Positions 7,528 to 15,018 are shown, counted from the first letter of the stretch. The stretch: 15,914 nucleotides of DNA from Bacilli bacterium (GCA_028699175.1 JAQVVC010000006.1:1-15914), one strand, 5' to 3'. The notes: generated by a model not told the origin, from the sequence alone. Made by a program: numbers and translations.

Positions 7528-8109
7528 ATGAAGGATCCGATTGTATATAAAATTGTAAGACCATTACTAGCTTTATGGTTTTTTCCAACTTATAGACCAC
7601 AAATAATTAATAATAATATTATACCTAAAAAAGAAAAAGCCGTTTTAGCAGGTAATCATGTAAGCAAAAAAGATGGCTTTATATTAGGTGCTTCAACTAA
7701 AAGATGTATAAGATTTATTGCTAAAGATGAGCTAACAAATGGACCTGCTAGATTTTTTTTTAAAAGATTAGGTTTAATACCTGTTAATAGAAGAATACAT
7801 GATGGTTCGGTAGTACCAGCTGCAGTTGAAGTATTAAATAAAGATTTATTAATTGGAGTATTTCCAGAAAGTACTATTAATAAAACAAGTGATATTATAA
7901 TGCCTTTTAAAACTGGCGCTATTAGAATGGCAATTATTAGTAAAAGTCCGATAATTCCTTTTGCTATTACTGGAGAATATACAATTTTTAAAAAAAATGT
8001 TAAAATAGTTTTTGGTGAATTATATTATCCCAAAACGAATAATATAGAAAAAGAAATAAAAATATTAGAAAATAAAGTAATTGATCTAATAAAAAAATAT
8101 GGAGAATGA
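7528..8109 (+). CDS. 1-acyl-glycerol-3-phosphate acyltransferase family protein (PlsC-like)
   Basis: A 193-residue protein of the PlsC/LPLAT family, which transfers an acyl chain from acyl-ACP or acyl-CoA to lysophospholipid at the membrane. The catalytic NHxxxxD motif is N43-H44...D49 (NHVSKKD), the substrate-binding segment is LIPVNR (83-88), and the third motif is FPEST (112-116) where most members have FPEGT. The Ser for Gly replacement is mildly unusual. ATG 7528 is chosen because AAGGAG (7516-7521) lies 6 nt upstream; the open frame extends back to 7495 without such a site. The next gene begins 1 bp after the stop, and its Shine-Dalgarno is inside this gene. A second acyltransferase gene lies after the ligase. 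Confidence 0.88.
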   Translation: MKDPIVYKIVRPLLALWFFPTYRPQIINNNIIPKKEKAVLAGNHVSKKDGFILGASTKRCIRFIAKDELTNGPARFFFKRLGLIPVNRRIHDGSVVPAAVEVLNKDLLIGVFPESTINKTSDIIMPFKTGAIRMAIISKSPIIPFAITGEYTIFKKNVKIVFGELYYPKTNNIEKEIKILENKVIDLIKKYGE

Positions 8110-8110
8110 T

Positions 8111-9871
8111 ATGAATTTTATAAGTAAAGTATTTAGTAAAGATTATTCTAATGAAAGAATTAAACCGTTTGGTGATTCAATAACCCATCTTGAATATCCG
8201 AGTTGTGGGTTACATGAGTTACTTAAACAATCTGTTGATAGATTTCCTAAATTAGCGGCTTATGATTATTTTGGTAAAGAAGTAACATATAATGTATTCT
8301 ATCAAAAAATAGAACACACTGCTAAAGCTTTTAAAGCTATTGGAGTAAAAAAAGGTGATCGAGTTACGATTAGTATGCCTAATACACCTGAGGCAATAAT
8401 ATCGGTTTATGCTGTTAATATGGTTGGAGCAACAGCTAATATGATCCATCCATTATCTAGTGAAAATGAAATTGAATACTATGTTGAAGTATCTAAAAGT
8501 AAATATTTTCTTACTATCGATAAATTAAAAAACCGAGTTTTGAAATCAACTAAAAATCAAAATTTAGAAAGAATTATTATAACTACTATAGATATAAGTA
8601 TGCCTTTAATTGTAAAGACTGCTTATAATGCTATGGAGTCGGTTAAAAATTTTAGAAATCCACCTATCATAGAAGAACAAGATGAAAGTAAGGTGATTTT
8701 ATGGGATGAATTTTATGATTTGGGTTATAGTTATGACAAATCTGATTATAAAGTTAAATTAACAGGTAAAGAAGAAGCCGTTATTCTTTATAGTGGTGGA
8801 ACGACAGGTAAACCTAAAGGGGTTATGCTTTCAAATAATAATTTTAATAATATGGCTTTGCAAGCAATAAGTCGTATTGAATCAGCCAAACCAGGAAATT
8901 CAGTATTAACTATTTTACCTATCTTTCATGGTTTTGGATTAGGATGTTGTACTCATACCGTCTTGCTAGCTGGGGTTAAGTGTTGTTTAATTCCGCAATT
9001 TAAACCAGAAGATTTTGTTAAACTAATTAAAAAAAATAAACCAAACTTTATTGTAGGAGTTCCAACAATGTTTGAAGCTTTAATAAATAGTAATGAACCT
9101 TCAAAAACATATTTAAAATATGTTACTGACTGTATTAGTGGGGGAGATACTTTAAAGGCTGAATTAAGAACCAGAATTAATAATTATCTTGCTGAACATG
9201 GATCAAAAACTCAAGTAAGAGTTGGTTATGGATTATCAGAAAGTGTTGCGGTTTGTATATTATGTCCTTCTTTTTATTTTAAAGAAGGTGCTATAGGACT
9301 TCCGATGCCTGATACAGAAGTGAAAATTGTTAAAATAAATACCGAAAAAGAAGTAAAACCAAATAAATTAGGTGAAATTTGTATATCAGGTCCTTCAGTA
9401 ATGATGGGATATTTAAATGAAACTGAAGAAACTAAAAGTACTCTAAGAACTCATAAAGATAATAAAGTATGGTTACATACTGGAGATATAGGATATAAAA
9501 ATAGAGAAGGAATAGTATTTTTTGAATCACGTTTAAAAAGAATGATTGTAACAAGTGGATATAATGTTTATCCTATGTATATGGAACAAATTATTGCTAC
9601 CCATCCAGCAGTTGAATCATGTGTCGTCGTAGGAGTCCCACATCCTTATCGTAAACAAGTTCCAATTGCCAATGTTGTATTACGTAATAATTATGAATCA
9701 AGTAAAGAGCTAAGTAGAGATATCAAAAAATATTGTGAAAAATCAATTGCAAAATATTCTATGCCAGTTGAAATAGAGTATATAAAATCAGTTCCTAAAA
9801 CATTAATTGGTAAAGTGAATTTTAAAAAATTAGAAGAAGATTGTACAAAGAAATATGGTAAAGAAAAATAA
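8111..9871 (+). CDS. AMP-dependent fatty acyl ligase (acyl-CoA or acyl-ACP synthetase)
   Basis: A 586-residue adenylate-forming enzyme. Motifs in order: YSGGTTGKPKG (227-237) binding ATP phosphate, YGLSES (373-378), HTGD (456-459), RLKRMI (474-479) at the domain hinge, and the C-terminal lysine K568 in GKVNFKK. It activates a carboxylic acid, most likely a long-chain fatty acid, to acyl-AMP and then a thioester. Two acyltransferase genes flank it without gaps, so acyl chains are probably passed to lysophospholipids, as in E. coli Aas where both activities are one protein (inference). ATG 8111 has GGAG at 8101-8104; an in-frame ATG at 8099 would overlap the previous gene. CoA versus ACP as acceptor cannot be read from sequence. 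Confidence 0.9.
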   Translation: MNFISKVFSKDYSNERIKPFGDSITHLEYPSCGLHELLKQSVDRFPKLAAYDYFGKEVTYNVFYQKIEHTAKAFKAIGVKKGDRVTISMPNTPEAIISVYAVNMVGATANMIHPLSSENEIEYYVEVSKSKYFLTIDKLKNRVLKSTKNQNLERIIITTIDISMPLIVKTAYNAMESVKNFRNPPIIEEQDESKVILWDEFYDLGYSYDKSDYKVKLTGKEEAVILYSGGTTGKPKGVMLSNNNFNNMALQAISRIESAKPGNSVLTILPIFHGFGLGCCTHTVLLAGVKCCLIPQFKPEDFVKLIKKNKPNFIVGVPTMFEALINSNEPSKTYLKYVTDCISGGDTLKAELRTRINNYLAEHGSKTQVRVGYGLSESVAVCILCPSFYFKEGAIGLPMPDTEVKIVKINTEKEVKPNKLGEICISGPSVMMGYLNETEETKSTLRTHKDNKVWLHTGDIGYKNREGIVFFESRLKRMIVTSGYNVYPMYMEQIIATHPAVESCVVVGVPHPYRKQVPIANVVLRNNYESSKELSRDIKKYCEKSIAKYSMPVEIEYIKSVPKTLIGKVNFKKLEEDCTKKYGKEK

Positions 9872-10491
9872 TGAAAAGAGAAAAACATATTAAGGGTTAT
9901 AACTTTTTAAAAGGAATATTAGGTTTTCTTTTTAAAGTTTGTTATCGACCTAAATATTATAATAAAGAATTAATTCCTAATAATGGGCCTGTTATTATTG
10001 CAGGAAATCATATGCATTTATTTGATCAAAATTTAGTTATTTTATCAACTAAAAGAATGGTTCATTATATGGCTAAAATTGAATATTTTCAAGATAAGAA
10101 AAAAGCTTGGTTTTTTAGAATGGCAGGATGTATTCCTGTTAATCGAGAAATAAAAGATGAAGATGCTAAAAGTTCAGCTATGGAAGTATTAAATAATGGG
10201 TATGCTTTAGGAGTTTTTCCAGAAGGAACTAGAAATAAAACCGATGCGTTTTTATTGCCTTTTAAATTTGGGGTAGTTTCAATGGCTCAAAAATCAGGAG
10301 CTAGTATTGTACCTTGTGCAGTTACTGGTGAGTATAAAGTTTGGAAAAAAAATCATTTAAATATTAGATATGGCAAACCTTTTAAAGTACCAAAAGATAT
10401 GGATTTAAAAAAAGCTAATGATAAGTTATTTGAAGAAATATCTAATCTAAAAAGGGAAGGATTAAAAGAAATAGAAGATGAAAAACATTAA
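9871..10491 (+). CDS. Second PlsC-like lysophospholipid acyltransferase
   Basis: A 206-residue LPLAT-family acyltransferase. It has the catalytic N46-H47...D52 (NHMHLFD), IPVNR (88-92) and a canonical FPEGTR (116-121). It is similar in plan to the acyltransferase two genes upstream, including a shared VTGEY/ITGEY segment, so the pair probably arose by duplication. The start overlaps the stop of the ligase gene (TAATG), implying translational coupling. A basic N-terminus followed by LKGILGFLFKV suggests peripheral membrane contact. The stop lies inside the next small gene. Which of the two acyltransferases makes phosphatidic acid and which recycles lysolipids cannot be decided. Confidence 0.9.
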   Translation: MKREKHIKGYNFLKGILGFLFKVCYRPKYYNKELIPNNGPVIIAGNHMHLFDQNLVILSTKRMVHYMAKIEYFQDKKKAWFFRMAGCIPVNREIKDEDAKSSAMEVLNNGYALGVFPEGTRNKTDAFLLPFKFGVVSMAQKSGASIVPCAVTGEYKVWKKNHLNIRYGKPFKVPKDMDLKKANDKLFEEISNLKREGLKEIEDEKH

Positions 10492-10684
10492 TTTAGATAA
10501 TGTTACATATAAAATAATAAAGTCTTTAAAATTAAATGATTGTACTTATTATTATACAATTGATATAAAAAATGATAAAGAAGTCGTTTTTCTGTGTGAA
10601 GAAAAAAATCTTGATAATACAATTATATATAAAGTAGATGAAAGAGAATACCCTATTTTAATGAATAAATTCTCTTTAAAATAG
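10478..10684 (+). CDS. Small hypothetical protein, 68 aa
   Basis: An unrecognised 68-residue frame overlapping the end of the acyltransferase gene by 14 bp. It has alternating hydrophobic and charged residues consistent with a small beta-rich fold (YTIDIKNDKEVVFLCEEK), no signal peptide and no membrane span. No clear Shine-Dalgarno stands before the ATG, so translation would depend on coupling to the upstream gene. The last third of the coding sequence forms one arm of a 13-bp inverted repeat. It could be real, because the codon pattern resembles its neighbours, but support is limited. Confidence 0.55.
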   Translation: MKNINLDNVTYKIIKSLKLNDCTYYYTIDIKNDKEVVFLCEEKNLDNTIIYKVDEREYPILMNKFSLK

Positions 10685-10688
10685 GGTA
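10649..10688 (+). repeat. Perfect 13-bp inverted repeat over the 3' end of the small gene
   Basis: TACCCTATTTTAA (10649-10661) pairs with TTAAAATAGGGTA (10676-10688) around a 14-nt loop. It contains the stop codon (10682-10684) and ends 6 bp before tRNA-Thr. No T-run follows, so a processing signal or a stabilising 3' stem between mRNA and tRNA is more likely than a terminator. Confidence 0.7.
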
Positions 10689-10694
10689 GTATGA

Positions 10695-10768
10695 GCTGGC
10701 ATAGTATAATGGTATTACGAGGCCATGGTAAGGCTTTAATCGGTGTTCAATTCACCGTGCCAGCACCA
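10695..10768 (+). tRNA. tRNA-Thr (anticodon GGT)
   Basis: Acceptor GCTGGCA/TGCCAGC, anticodon stem AGGCC/GGCTT (one G-U) with loop ATGGTAA (anticodon GGT), T-arm CGGTG-TTCAATT-CACCG, discriminator A and encoded CCA (10766-10768). The D-arm is short (GTA/TAC core). It appears to be co-transcribed with the lipid cluster, because no terminator separates them. Confidence 0.9.
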
Positions 10769-10779
10769 TAAAAAATATT

Positions 10780-10806
10780 CGAACTGTTATTATAGTTCGT
10801 TTTTTT
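10780..10806 (+). terminator. Intrinsic terminator after tRNA-Thr
   Basis: CGAACT (10780-10785) pairs with AGTTCG (10794-10799) around an 8-nt loop and is followed by seven T (10800-10806). It lies 11 bp after the CCA end of the tRNA. Confidence 0.85.
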
Positions 10807-10816
10807 GATATTAGTG

Positions 10817-10909
10817 TATAATTAAATTGAGTATTGTTCCTAATTGACTAAAAAGTTAAGAAGGGAAAGAACATTTTAAAAAAATAATTTTAAATCAATA
10901 CAAGGAGGT
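10817..10909 (+). promoter_or_regulatory. Promoter -10 and structured leader of the nucleotidase gene
   Basis: A consensus TATAAT lies at 10817-10822 without a clear -35. Transcription would start near 10829, exactly where an inverted repeat begins: GTATTG (10831-10836) pairs with CAATAC (10896-10901), directly abutting the Shine-Dalgarno AAGGAGG (10903-10909). Inside it TTCC/GGAA and TTGACT/AGTTAA form a second stem (10837-10867) with loop AAAA. This could be a regulatory leader, but no known riboswitch class is recognised. Confidence 0.4.
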
Positions 10910-10916
10910 TTTCATA

Positions 10917-11711
10917 ATGATTATAAATGAAAAAATTAAAGAAAAATTACCTATTAAGGATATAAATAATTATTATGTTGTAACCGATTTTGATAGAACC
11001 ATAACAAATGATACCAGTAATACTTCTTGGTCAATTTTAGCTAGTAGTGATTTGGTTCCAAAATCTTATATAAATGAAAGACAAAAGTTATATAAAAAAT
11101 ATAGACCTATTGAACTTGATGAAACAATGGATTTTGACAAGCGCTCGGCACTTGTTAGTGAATGGTTTAAAAACCATATCGAATTATTTATAAAATATCG
11201 AATAAGTGAAGAAATATTTGCGCAAGTTGGGTCTGATTTAAGAATCATGGAATTTCGAAAAGGGGCAAAAGAATTTTTACAATTTTTGAATAAAAATAAT
11301 ATTCCATTAATAATTATTAGTGCTGGAATAGGAAATTTTATTGAAAGTTTTTTAAAAAAGCATGATTGTCTGTTTGATAATATTTATATTAGTAGTAATA
11401 AAATTATTTTTACGGATAATGTTGCTACGGGTGTTGATAAAAATATTATTCATAGTTTAAATAAAAATGAAGTATTATTACCTTTTTTAATTCAAAAACA
11501 ACTTCAAAATAAAAGTGATGTTATTTTATTAGGTGATCAAATTAGTGATTTAAAAATGATTGATAAAAATAATAATAAACAAATAATTAAAGTCGGATTT
11601 TATTCTTCAAGAACAGAAACTTCAATTATAGAATTTCAAAATGCTTTTGATATAGTATGTTTAGAGAATGATAATTATAATACTTTATCAAAAGTTTTAT
11701 TTAAAAGATAA
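10917..11711 (+). CDS. HAD-superfamily pyrimidine 5'-nucleotidase-like phosphatase
   Basis: A 264-residue HAD hydrolase. The nucleophile motif is DFDRT (D24, D26), motif II is SAG (135-137, in ISAGIGNFIE), the lysine segment is HSLNKNE (K183), and the acidic motif is GDQISD (D207, D211). The combination SAG-IG-FIE, IH-x-x-NKN and LLGD-x-x-SDL is that of the UMPH-1/NT5C3 family of cytosolic pyrimidine 5'-nucleotidases, which dephosphorylate UMP or CMP. No signal peptide. A strong Shine-Dalgarno AAGGAGG precedes the ATG, and a possibly structured 90-nt leader lies upstream. The GNAT gene follows 14 bp later, probably in the same transcript. Substrate is inferred from family motifs only. Confidence 0.8.
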   Translation: MIINEKIKEKLPIKDINNYYVVTDFDRTITNDTSNTSWSILASSDLVPKSYINERQKLYKKYRPIELDETMDFDKRSALVSEWFKNHIELFIKYRISEEIFAQVGSDLRIMEFRKGAKEFLQFLNKNNIPLIIISAGIGNFIESFLKKHDCLFDNIYISSNKIIFTDNVATGVDKNIIHSLNKNEVLLPFLIQKQLQNKSDVILLGDQISDLKMIDKNNNKQIIKVGFYSSRTETSIIEFQNAFDIVCLENDNYNTLSKVLFKR

Positions 11712-11725
11712 GAAGGAAGAATTAT

Positions 11726-12160
11726 ATGAAATATAAATTAATTAGCGCTCAAGAAGAAAATTTAGAATTATTAATTAAATATAAATTAAAAACTATTTTT
11801 GAATATGCAGTAAATTTATCTGAGGAAGAAATAAAAAAAATTAATAGATATGTAAAGAATAATATTCCCAAACAAATTAATAACTATAAAATAATCTCTG
11901 TTAATAAAAATATTGCAGGGACTTTATTAGTATTGAAACATTTAGATGGAGTGTTAATAGATGAACTTTATTTCGATGAAGAATACCGAAATAAGAAAAT
12001 TGGAACATCTATAATATTAAACATTTTAAATTCGAATAAGATAGTTTATTTATGGGTTTATAAAAATAATAAAAAAGGAATAAAACTATATAAAAAACTT
12101 GGATTTAAGATAATTGAAGAAACTGATAATCGATTATTTATGAAATATAATAAATTGTAA
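11726..12160 (+). CDS. GNAT-family N-acetyltransferase
   Basis: A 144-residue single-domain GNAT protein. The acetyl-CoA pyrophosphate-binding loop is RNKKIGTSI (88-96), followed by the beta-bulge segment YLWVYKNNKKG (108-118) and the typical end LYKKLGFKI (121-129). It transfers an acetyl group from acetyl-CoA to an amine; the acceptor (protein, small molecule or antibiotic) cannot be told. AAGGAAG precedes the ATG. It lies 14 bp after the nucleotidase gene and convergent with the CAP gene. Confidence 0.85.
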   Translation: MKYKLISAQEENLELLIKYKLKTIFEYAVNLSEEEIKKINRYVKNNIPKQINNYKIISVNKNIAGTLLVLKHLDGVLIDELYFDEEYRNKKIGTSIILNILNSNKIVYLWVYKNNKKGIKLYKKLGFKIIEETDNRLFMKYNKL

Positions 12161-12184
12161 AAAAAATAAGGATTTAACTCCTTA
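12159..12184 (-). terminator. Intrinsic terminator of the LysM-CAP gene
   Basis: TAAGGA (12167-12172) pairs with TCCTTA (12179-12184) around 6 nt. On the minus strand it is followed by a T-run (12166 down to 12159). The stem includes the last codons of the CAP gene. No separate plus-strand terminator is seen for the GNAT gene. Confidence 0.65.
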
Positions 12185-12890
12185 TAAACATTTGGGTCCA
12201 GTATAATGTACCGTTATTATCTTTTGCCACTCCTACACCTATTTGATTTATTGTTGAATTTAAAATATTTGCTTGATGTCCTGGAGAATTCATCCAATAA
12301 CGCATAACTTCCATAGGGTCTCTTTGACCACTGGCAATATTTTCTGCTGCAGTAGTATATTTTATACCATTAGAATCTAGCATATCAAATGGAGATCCAT
12401 AAATAGGAGAATTATGAGAAAAATAATTATTATTAATAAAATCTTGTGATTTAGTTCTAGCTATTTCACTTAATTTATTATTTTCAACGAGCGGAGTTCT
12501 ACCGGCTTTTTCTCTTTCGCTATTTACTAAACGAATAACTTCCAATTCTAATGATCTAATATCATTTGAAATGCTTGGAGTTTCGCTAGGATAAGATATA
12601 TTAATTATTTGACCTGGAATAATAAAAGCCGGATTTGTGATTTGAGGGTTTTTTGCAATTAAATCATTTAAATTTTGACCATGTTTTTGAGCTATACTCC
12701 ACATACTATCTCCAGGCATAACAATATAAGTTAATGTATTATTTTGAGGAATATTAATTATTTGTCCTGGATAAATTAAGGTTGGATTTGTGATTTGAGG
12801 ATTAGCTAATAAAAGTTCATTTAATTCAATTCCATATTGGGTAGCAATATTCCACATCGTATCTCCTCGCATAACTATATAAGTTATCAT
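12174..12890 (-). CDS. LysM-LysM-CAP domain protein without signal peptide
   Basis: A 238-residue protein. Two LysM peptidoglycan-binding repeats (about 2-48 and 53-100; each with YIVM-GD-MW-IA and a PGQIINI end) are followed by a CAP/SCP domain (about 116-236) with H159 (YFSH), E183 (AENIA), H205 (SPGH) and GVGVA, as in YkwD-type bacterial CAP proteins. The first LysM begins at residue 2, so there is no signal peptide. ATG at 12890 is chosen because AAAGGTGG lies about 8 nt upstream; the frame extends 4 codons further to a GTG inside that site. LysM proteins without signal peptide occur among spore coat proteins (SafA), and CotF-like genes lie nearby; release by the adjacent holin/endolysin pair is an alternative (inference). 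Confidence 0.9.
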   Translation of the reverse strand: MITYIVMRGDTMWNIATQYGIELNELLLANPQITNPTLIYPGQIINIPQNNTLTYIVMPGDSMWSIAQKHGQNLNDLIAKNPQITNPAFIIPGQIINISYPSETPSISNDIRSLELEVIRLVNSEREKAGRTPLVENNKLSEIARTKSQDFINNNYFSHNSPIYGSPFDMLDSNGIKYTTAAENIASGQRDPMEVMRYWMNSPGHQANILNSTINQIGVGVAKDNNGTLYWTQMFIRS

Positions 12891-12932
12891 AAGTAATACC
12901 ACCTTTCTATTAATTACCTAAAACTATAATAT

Positions 12933-12960
12933 ATTATATGAATTAAATGGGTTTTAGCAA
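12933..12960 (-). promoter_or_regulatory. Candidate promoter of the LysM-CAP gene
   Basis: On the minus strand TTGCTA (12960-12955) is followed after 16 bp by a consensus TATAAT (12938-12933). The start codon at 12890 is about 36 nt downstream of the expected transcription start. A plus-strand promoter lies back to back with it. Confidence 0.55.
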
Positions 12961-12980
12961 CATTATATCTTTTTAAATTA

Positions 12981-13009
12981 TTGAAAATAAGTTTTTAATA
13001 GGTTATATT
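12981..13009 (+). promoter_or_regulatory. Candidate promoter of the holin-endolysin pair
   Basis: TTGAAA (12981-12986), a 17-bp spacer and TATATT (13004-13009). The leader to the first gene is about 60 nt and includes an 8-bp inverted repeat, CTATTATT/AATAATAG. Confidence 0.5.
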
Positions 13010-13074
13010 CGGTTTCTATTATTTAAATAAATCATAAAATATTATAGCTATGCTGTAAACAATAATAGAAAGAA

Positions 13075-13434
13075 GTGTGTTTTATCGAAGAAATTTTGAA
13101 TATATTGATGCAATCAATATTACCGATGATAATAACCGCAATAGGGGGCTTTCTTGCCTACGTATTAAATAAAATTAAAAAGTATTTAGATGAAAAATTA
13201 CAGGATGAATATATAAAAAGTATTGTTGGTAGTACTATTAAATATATTGAGCAGAAACATTTTAATTTAAAAGGTAATGATAAACTAAATAAAGCTAAAA
13301 AAATTATTAGTGAAAGATTAAAATTTAAAAATATATTAATTAGTGAATTTGAACTGGAAATTTTAATTGAAAGTTCAGTTAATGAATTAAATAGAGGAAA
13401 TAAAAATGTTGTTAAAACTAAGATATCCAGTTGA
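13075..13434 (+). CDS. Holin-like small membrane protein (LLH-type)
   Basis: A protein of about 119 residues with one N-terminal transmembrane segment (roughly residues 10-32, SILPMIITAIGGFLAYVLN), then a basic, charged helical tail rich in Lys and Glu. This layout and size match LLH-family phage holins, which form membrane pores that let an endolysin reach the wall. The start is uncertain: GTG 13075 has the purine stretch GAAAGAA only just upstream, and ATG 13108 would cut into the membrane segment. It overlaps the peptidase gene by 29 bp, the standard holin-endolysin order. The holin call rests on topology and context rather than a catalytic motif. Confidence 0.65.
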   Translation: MCFIEEILNILMQSILPMIITAIGGFLAYVLNKIKKYLDEKLQDEYIKSIVGSTIKYIEQKHFNLKGNDKLNKAKKIISERLKFKNILISEFELEILIESSVNELNRGNKNVVKTKISS

Positions 13435-14254
13435 TTATATTACAATTACTAACGAGTTTAAAAGTAACCATCAAGCAATTGATCTTGGGTGGAATCGAAA
13501 TTATGGAGGTTTAAATCAAAATATATACTCACCTCATGATGGAATAGTTGTAAGTGTAGTTGATGGTAGAAAAAATAATTTAGTAAATAAAAATGATGCT
13601 GGAAATTTAGTGAAAATTAAACATAATAATCAATTAACTACTAGACTTATTCATTTATTAAAAGATAGTATTATCGTTAAAGAAGGCAATATAGTTAAAA
13701 CAGGTGATTTAATAGCTAAAATGGGTAATAGCGGTTATGCACTAGGTAATCATTTACATTATAATGTATATTTAAATAGTGAAAAAGTAAATCCAATTCA
13801 ATATACTTATGCATATAAAGATCAAATAATATCAGATAATTCAAAAAATAAAGATCAAATTTTATATTATAATGAAAACATAGTTGATAATTATTATATA
13901 GTTAAAAAAAATGATACTTTAAGTAATATTGGAAACATTTATAATATATCTTATCAAGAACTGGCAGAATATAATGATATATCAAATCCTAATTTAATTA
14001 GGATAGGTCAAAAAATAAAGATTCCAATATTTAATTTATCTTTTATATTAAAAGAAGGATCAAATGGACAAAGCGTAAAAGAGTTACAAAAAAGATTAAA
14101 TCAGTTAGGATATAACTTAATAGTAGATGGTATGTTTGGTCGTAAGACAAAAAAAGCAGTTTTAGATTTTCAAAATAAAAATAATTTAATAATAGATGGT
14201 ATAGTAGGTAAAGAAACCTCTAATGCAATTGGTTGGTTATACCAAAGTAAATAA
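13406..14254 (+). CDS. M23 endopeptidase with LysM and PG_binding_1 domains (endolysin-like)
   Basis: A 282-residue modular wall hydrolase. The N-terminal M23/LytM domain (about 5-132) has zinc ligands H22-x3-D26 (NHQAIDLG) and H118 (GNHLHYN), with H83 (RLIHL) and H116 as further catalytic histidines. A LysM repeat (about 162-208) and a PG_binding_1 domain (about 214-277; GQSVKELQKRL, VDGMFG, AVLDFQ) follow. It should cleave peptide cross-bridges of peptidoglycan. There is no signal peptide, which fits an endolysin released through the holin encoded immediately upstream (29-bp overlap). Shine-Dalgarno GAGGA lies 7 nt before the ATG. It could be a prophage relic, a spore-related hydrolase or part of a release system; no other phage genes are seen. 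Confidence 0.9.
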   Translation: MLLKLRYPVDYITITNEFKSNHQAIDLGWNRNYGGLNQNIYSPHDGIVVSVVDGRKNNLVNKNDAGNLVKIKHNNQLTTRLIHLLKDSIIVKEGNIVKTGDLIAKMGNSGYALGNHLHYNVYLNSEKVNPIQYTYAYKDQIISDNSKNKDQILYYNENIVDNYYIVKKNDTLSNIGNIYNISYQELAEYNDISNPNLIRIGQKIKIPIFNLSFILKEGSNGQSVKELQKRLNQLGYNLIVDGMFGRKTKKAVLDFQNKNNLIIDGIVGKETSNAIGWLYQSK

Positions 14255-14285
14255 AAATACTAGTTTTATAAAGCTAGTATTTTTA
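14253..14285. terminator. Bidirectional intrinsic terminator between convergent genes
   Basis: AAAAATACTAG (14253-14263) pairs with CTAGTATTTTT (14274-14284) around 10 nt. A/T tracts on both sides give T-runs on either strand, so it can serve both the peptidase gene and the thymidylate kinase gene. Confidence 0.85.
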
Positions 14286-14303
14286 TTTACTTAATAATTT
14301 AAA

Positions 14304-14990
14304 TTATTGTCTTTTAAAATTATTTCTATTTTTAACTAATGAATATACTTCTTCATGAATATCTTCTTTAGTTCTAATTTTATTATTTTCAACACAATTT
14401 ACTTTGCAAAATCCATATAACTCAGCAAGCTCCAAATAAGCTTTTTCGGCATTTTTTAAATGTTCTAGATTTGCTTCATGTTGATCTGGCGCTTCTTCTC
14501 TATTTTTCTTTAATTCTTTTACATATTGACATGGCATGTAGAGAAATATTATTAAATCTGGTCTTGGGAGTTCTAAAAGTCCATACTCTAAATTTTCAAG
14601 CCATTTATACATTGCTAATCTTTCTTTAGGTGTAATTAATTTTCCTCCTTGATGTCCCATGTTGGATTCAACATATCTATCTAGCAAAACATCAATATTA
14701 TTATTCAACAACTCTCTAATTTTATCAGCATTATATCTTCTATCAGCAGCATAATATAAAGCGGCTACTTTAGGATCAACATTTGCCGCTCCTTCTGGAA
14801 ATAAACCTTTAGATATATGCTCTTTACCTAAATACGAACCACCAATAATTTTCCCTGTTGGTGTATCATACATTGGAAATCCAAATTTCTCAATTAAATT
14901 TTTTTCTAATTTTAATCTTTCAATTAAAAGATTAGTTTGGGTTTCTTTTCCTGATAAATCAGTACCTTCAATAACTATTAATTTGCTCAT
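14304..14990 (-). CDS. tmk: Thymidylate kinase
   Basis: A P-loop dTMP kinase that makes dTDP for DNA synthesis. The P-loop EGTDLSGKET lies at residues 8-17 of the 228-residue form, a DRY motif follows (VLLDRYVESN), and a Lys/Arg-rich lid segment KKNREEAPDQHE lies further on. The start is doubtful. ATG 14990 gives the normal family N-terminus (MSKLIVIEG) but lacks its own Shine-Dalgarno. A TTG at 15023 in frame would add 11 residues and has GAAGGA 7 nt upstream. An 8-codon frame from ATG 15018 ends 1 nt before ATG 14990, so translational coupling is also possible. It ends at the shared bidirectional terminator. Confidence 0.88.
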   Translation of the reverse strand: MSKLIVIEGTDLSGKETQTNLLIERLKLEKNLIEKFGFPMYDTPTGKIIGGSYLGKEHISKGLFPEGAANVDPKVAALYYAADRRYNADKIRELLNNNIDVLLDRYVESNMGHQGGKLITPKERLAMYKWLENLEYGLLELPRPDLIIFLYMPCQYVKELKKNREEAPDQHEANLEHLKNAEKAYLELAELYGFCKVNCVENNKIRTKEDIHEEVYSLVKNRNNFKRQ

Positions 14991-14991
14991 A

Positions 14992-15018
14992 TTATACTTT
15001 AATTTTGTTTTGTTCCAT
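14992..15018 (-). other. Possible 8-codon leader ORF before thymidylate kinase
   Basis: ATG at 15018 encodes MEQNKIKV and stops with TAA at 14994-14992, one base before the tmk ATG at 14990. The Shine-Dalgarno GAAGGA (15036-15031) lies 12 nt upstream of this ATG and 7 nt upstream of the alternative in-frame TTG at 15023. If real, it would couple translation into tmk. Confidence 0.3.

Noticed and set aside
12174..14254. Intact prophage
   Set aside because: Only a holin/endolysin pair and a LysM-CAP protein are present; neighbours on both sides are ordinary chromosomal genes, with no capsid, tail, terminase or integrase genes.
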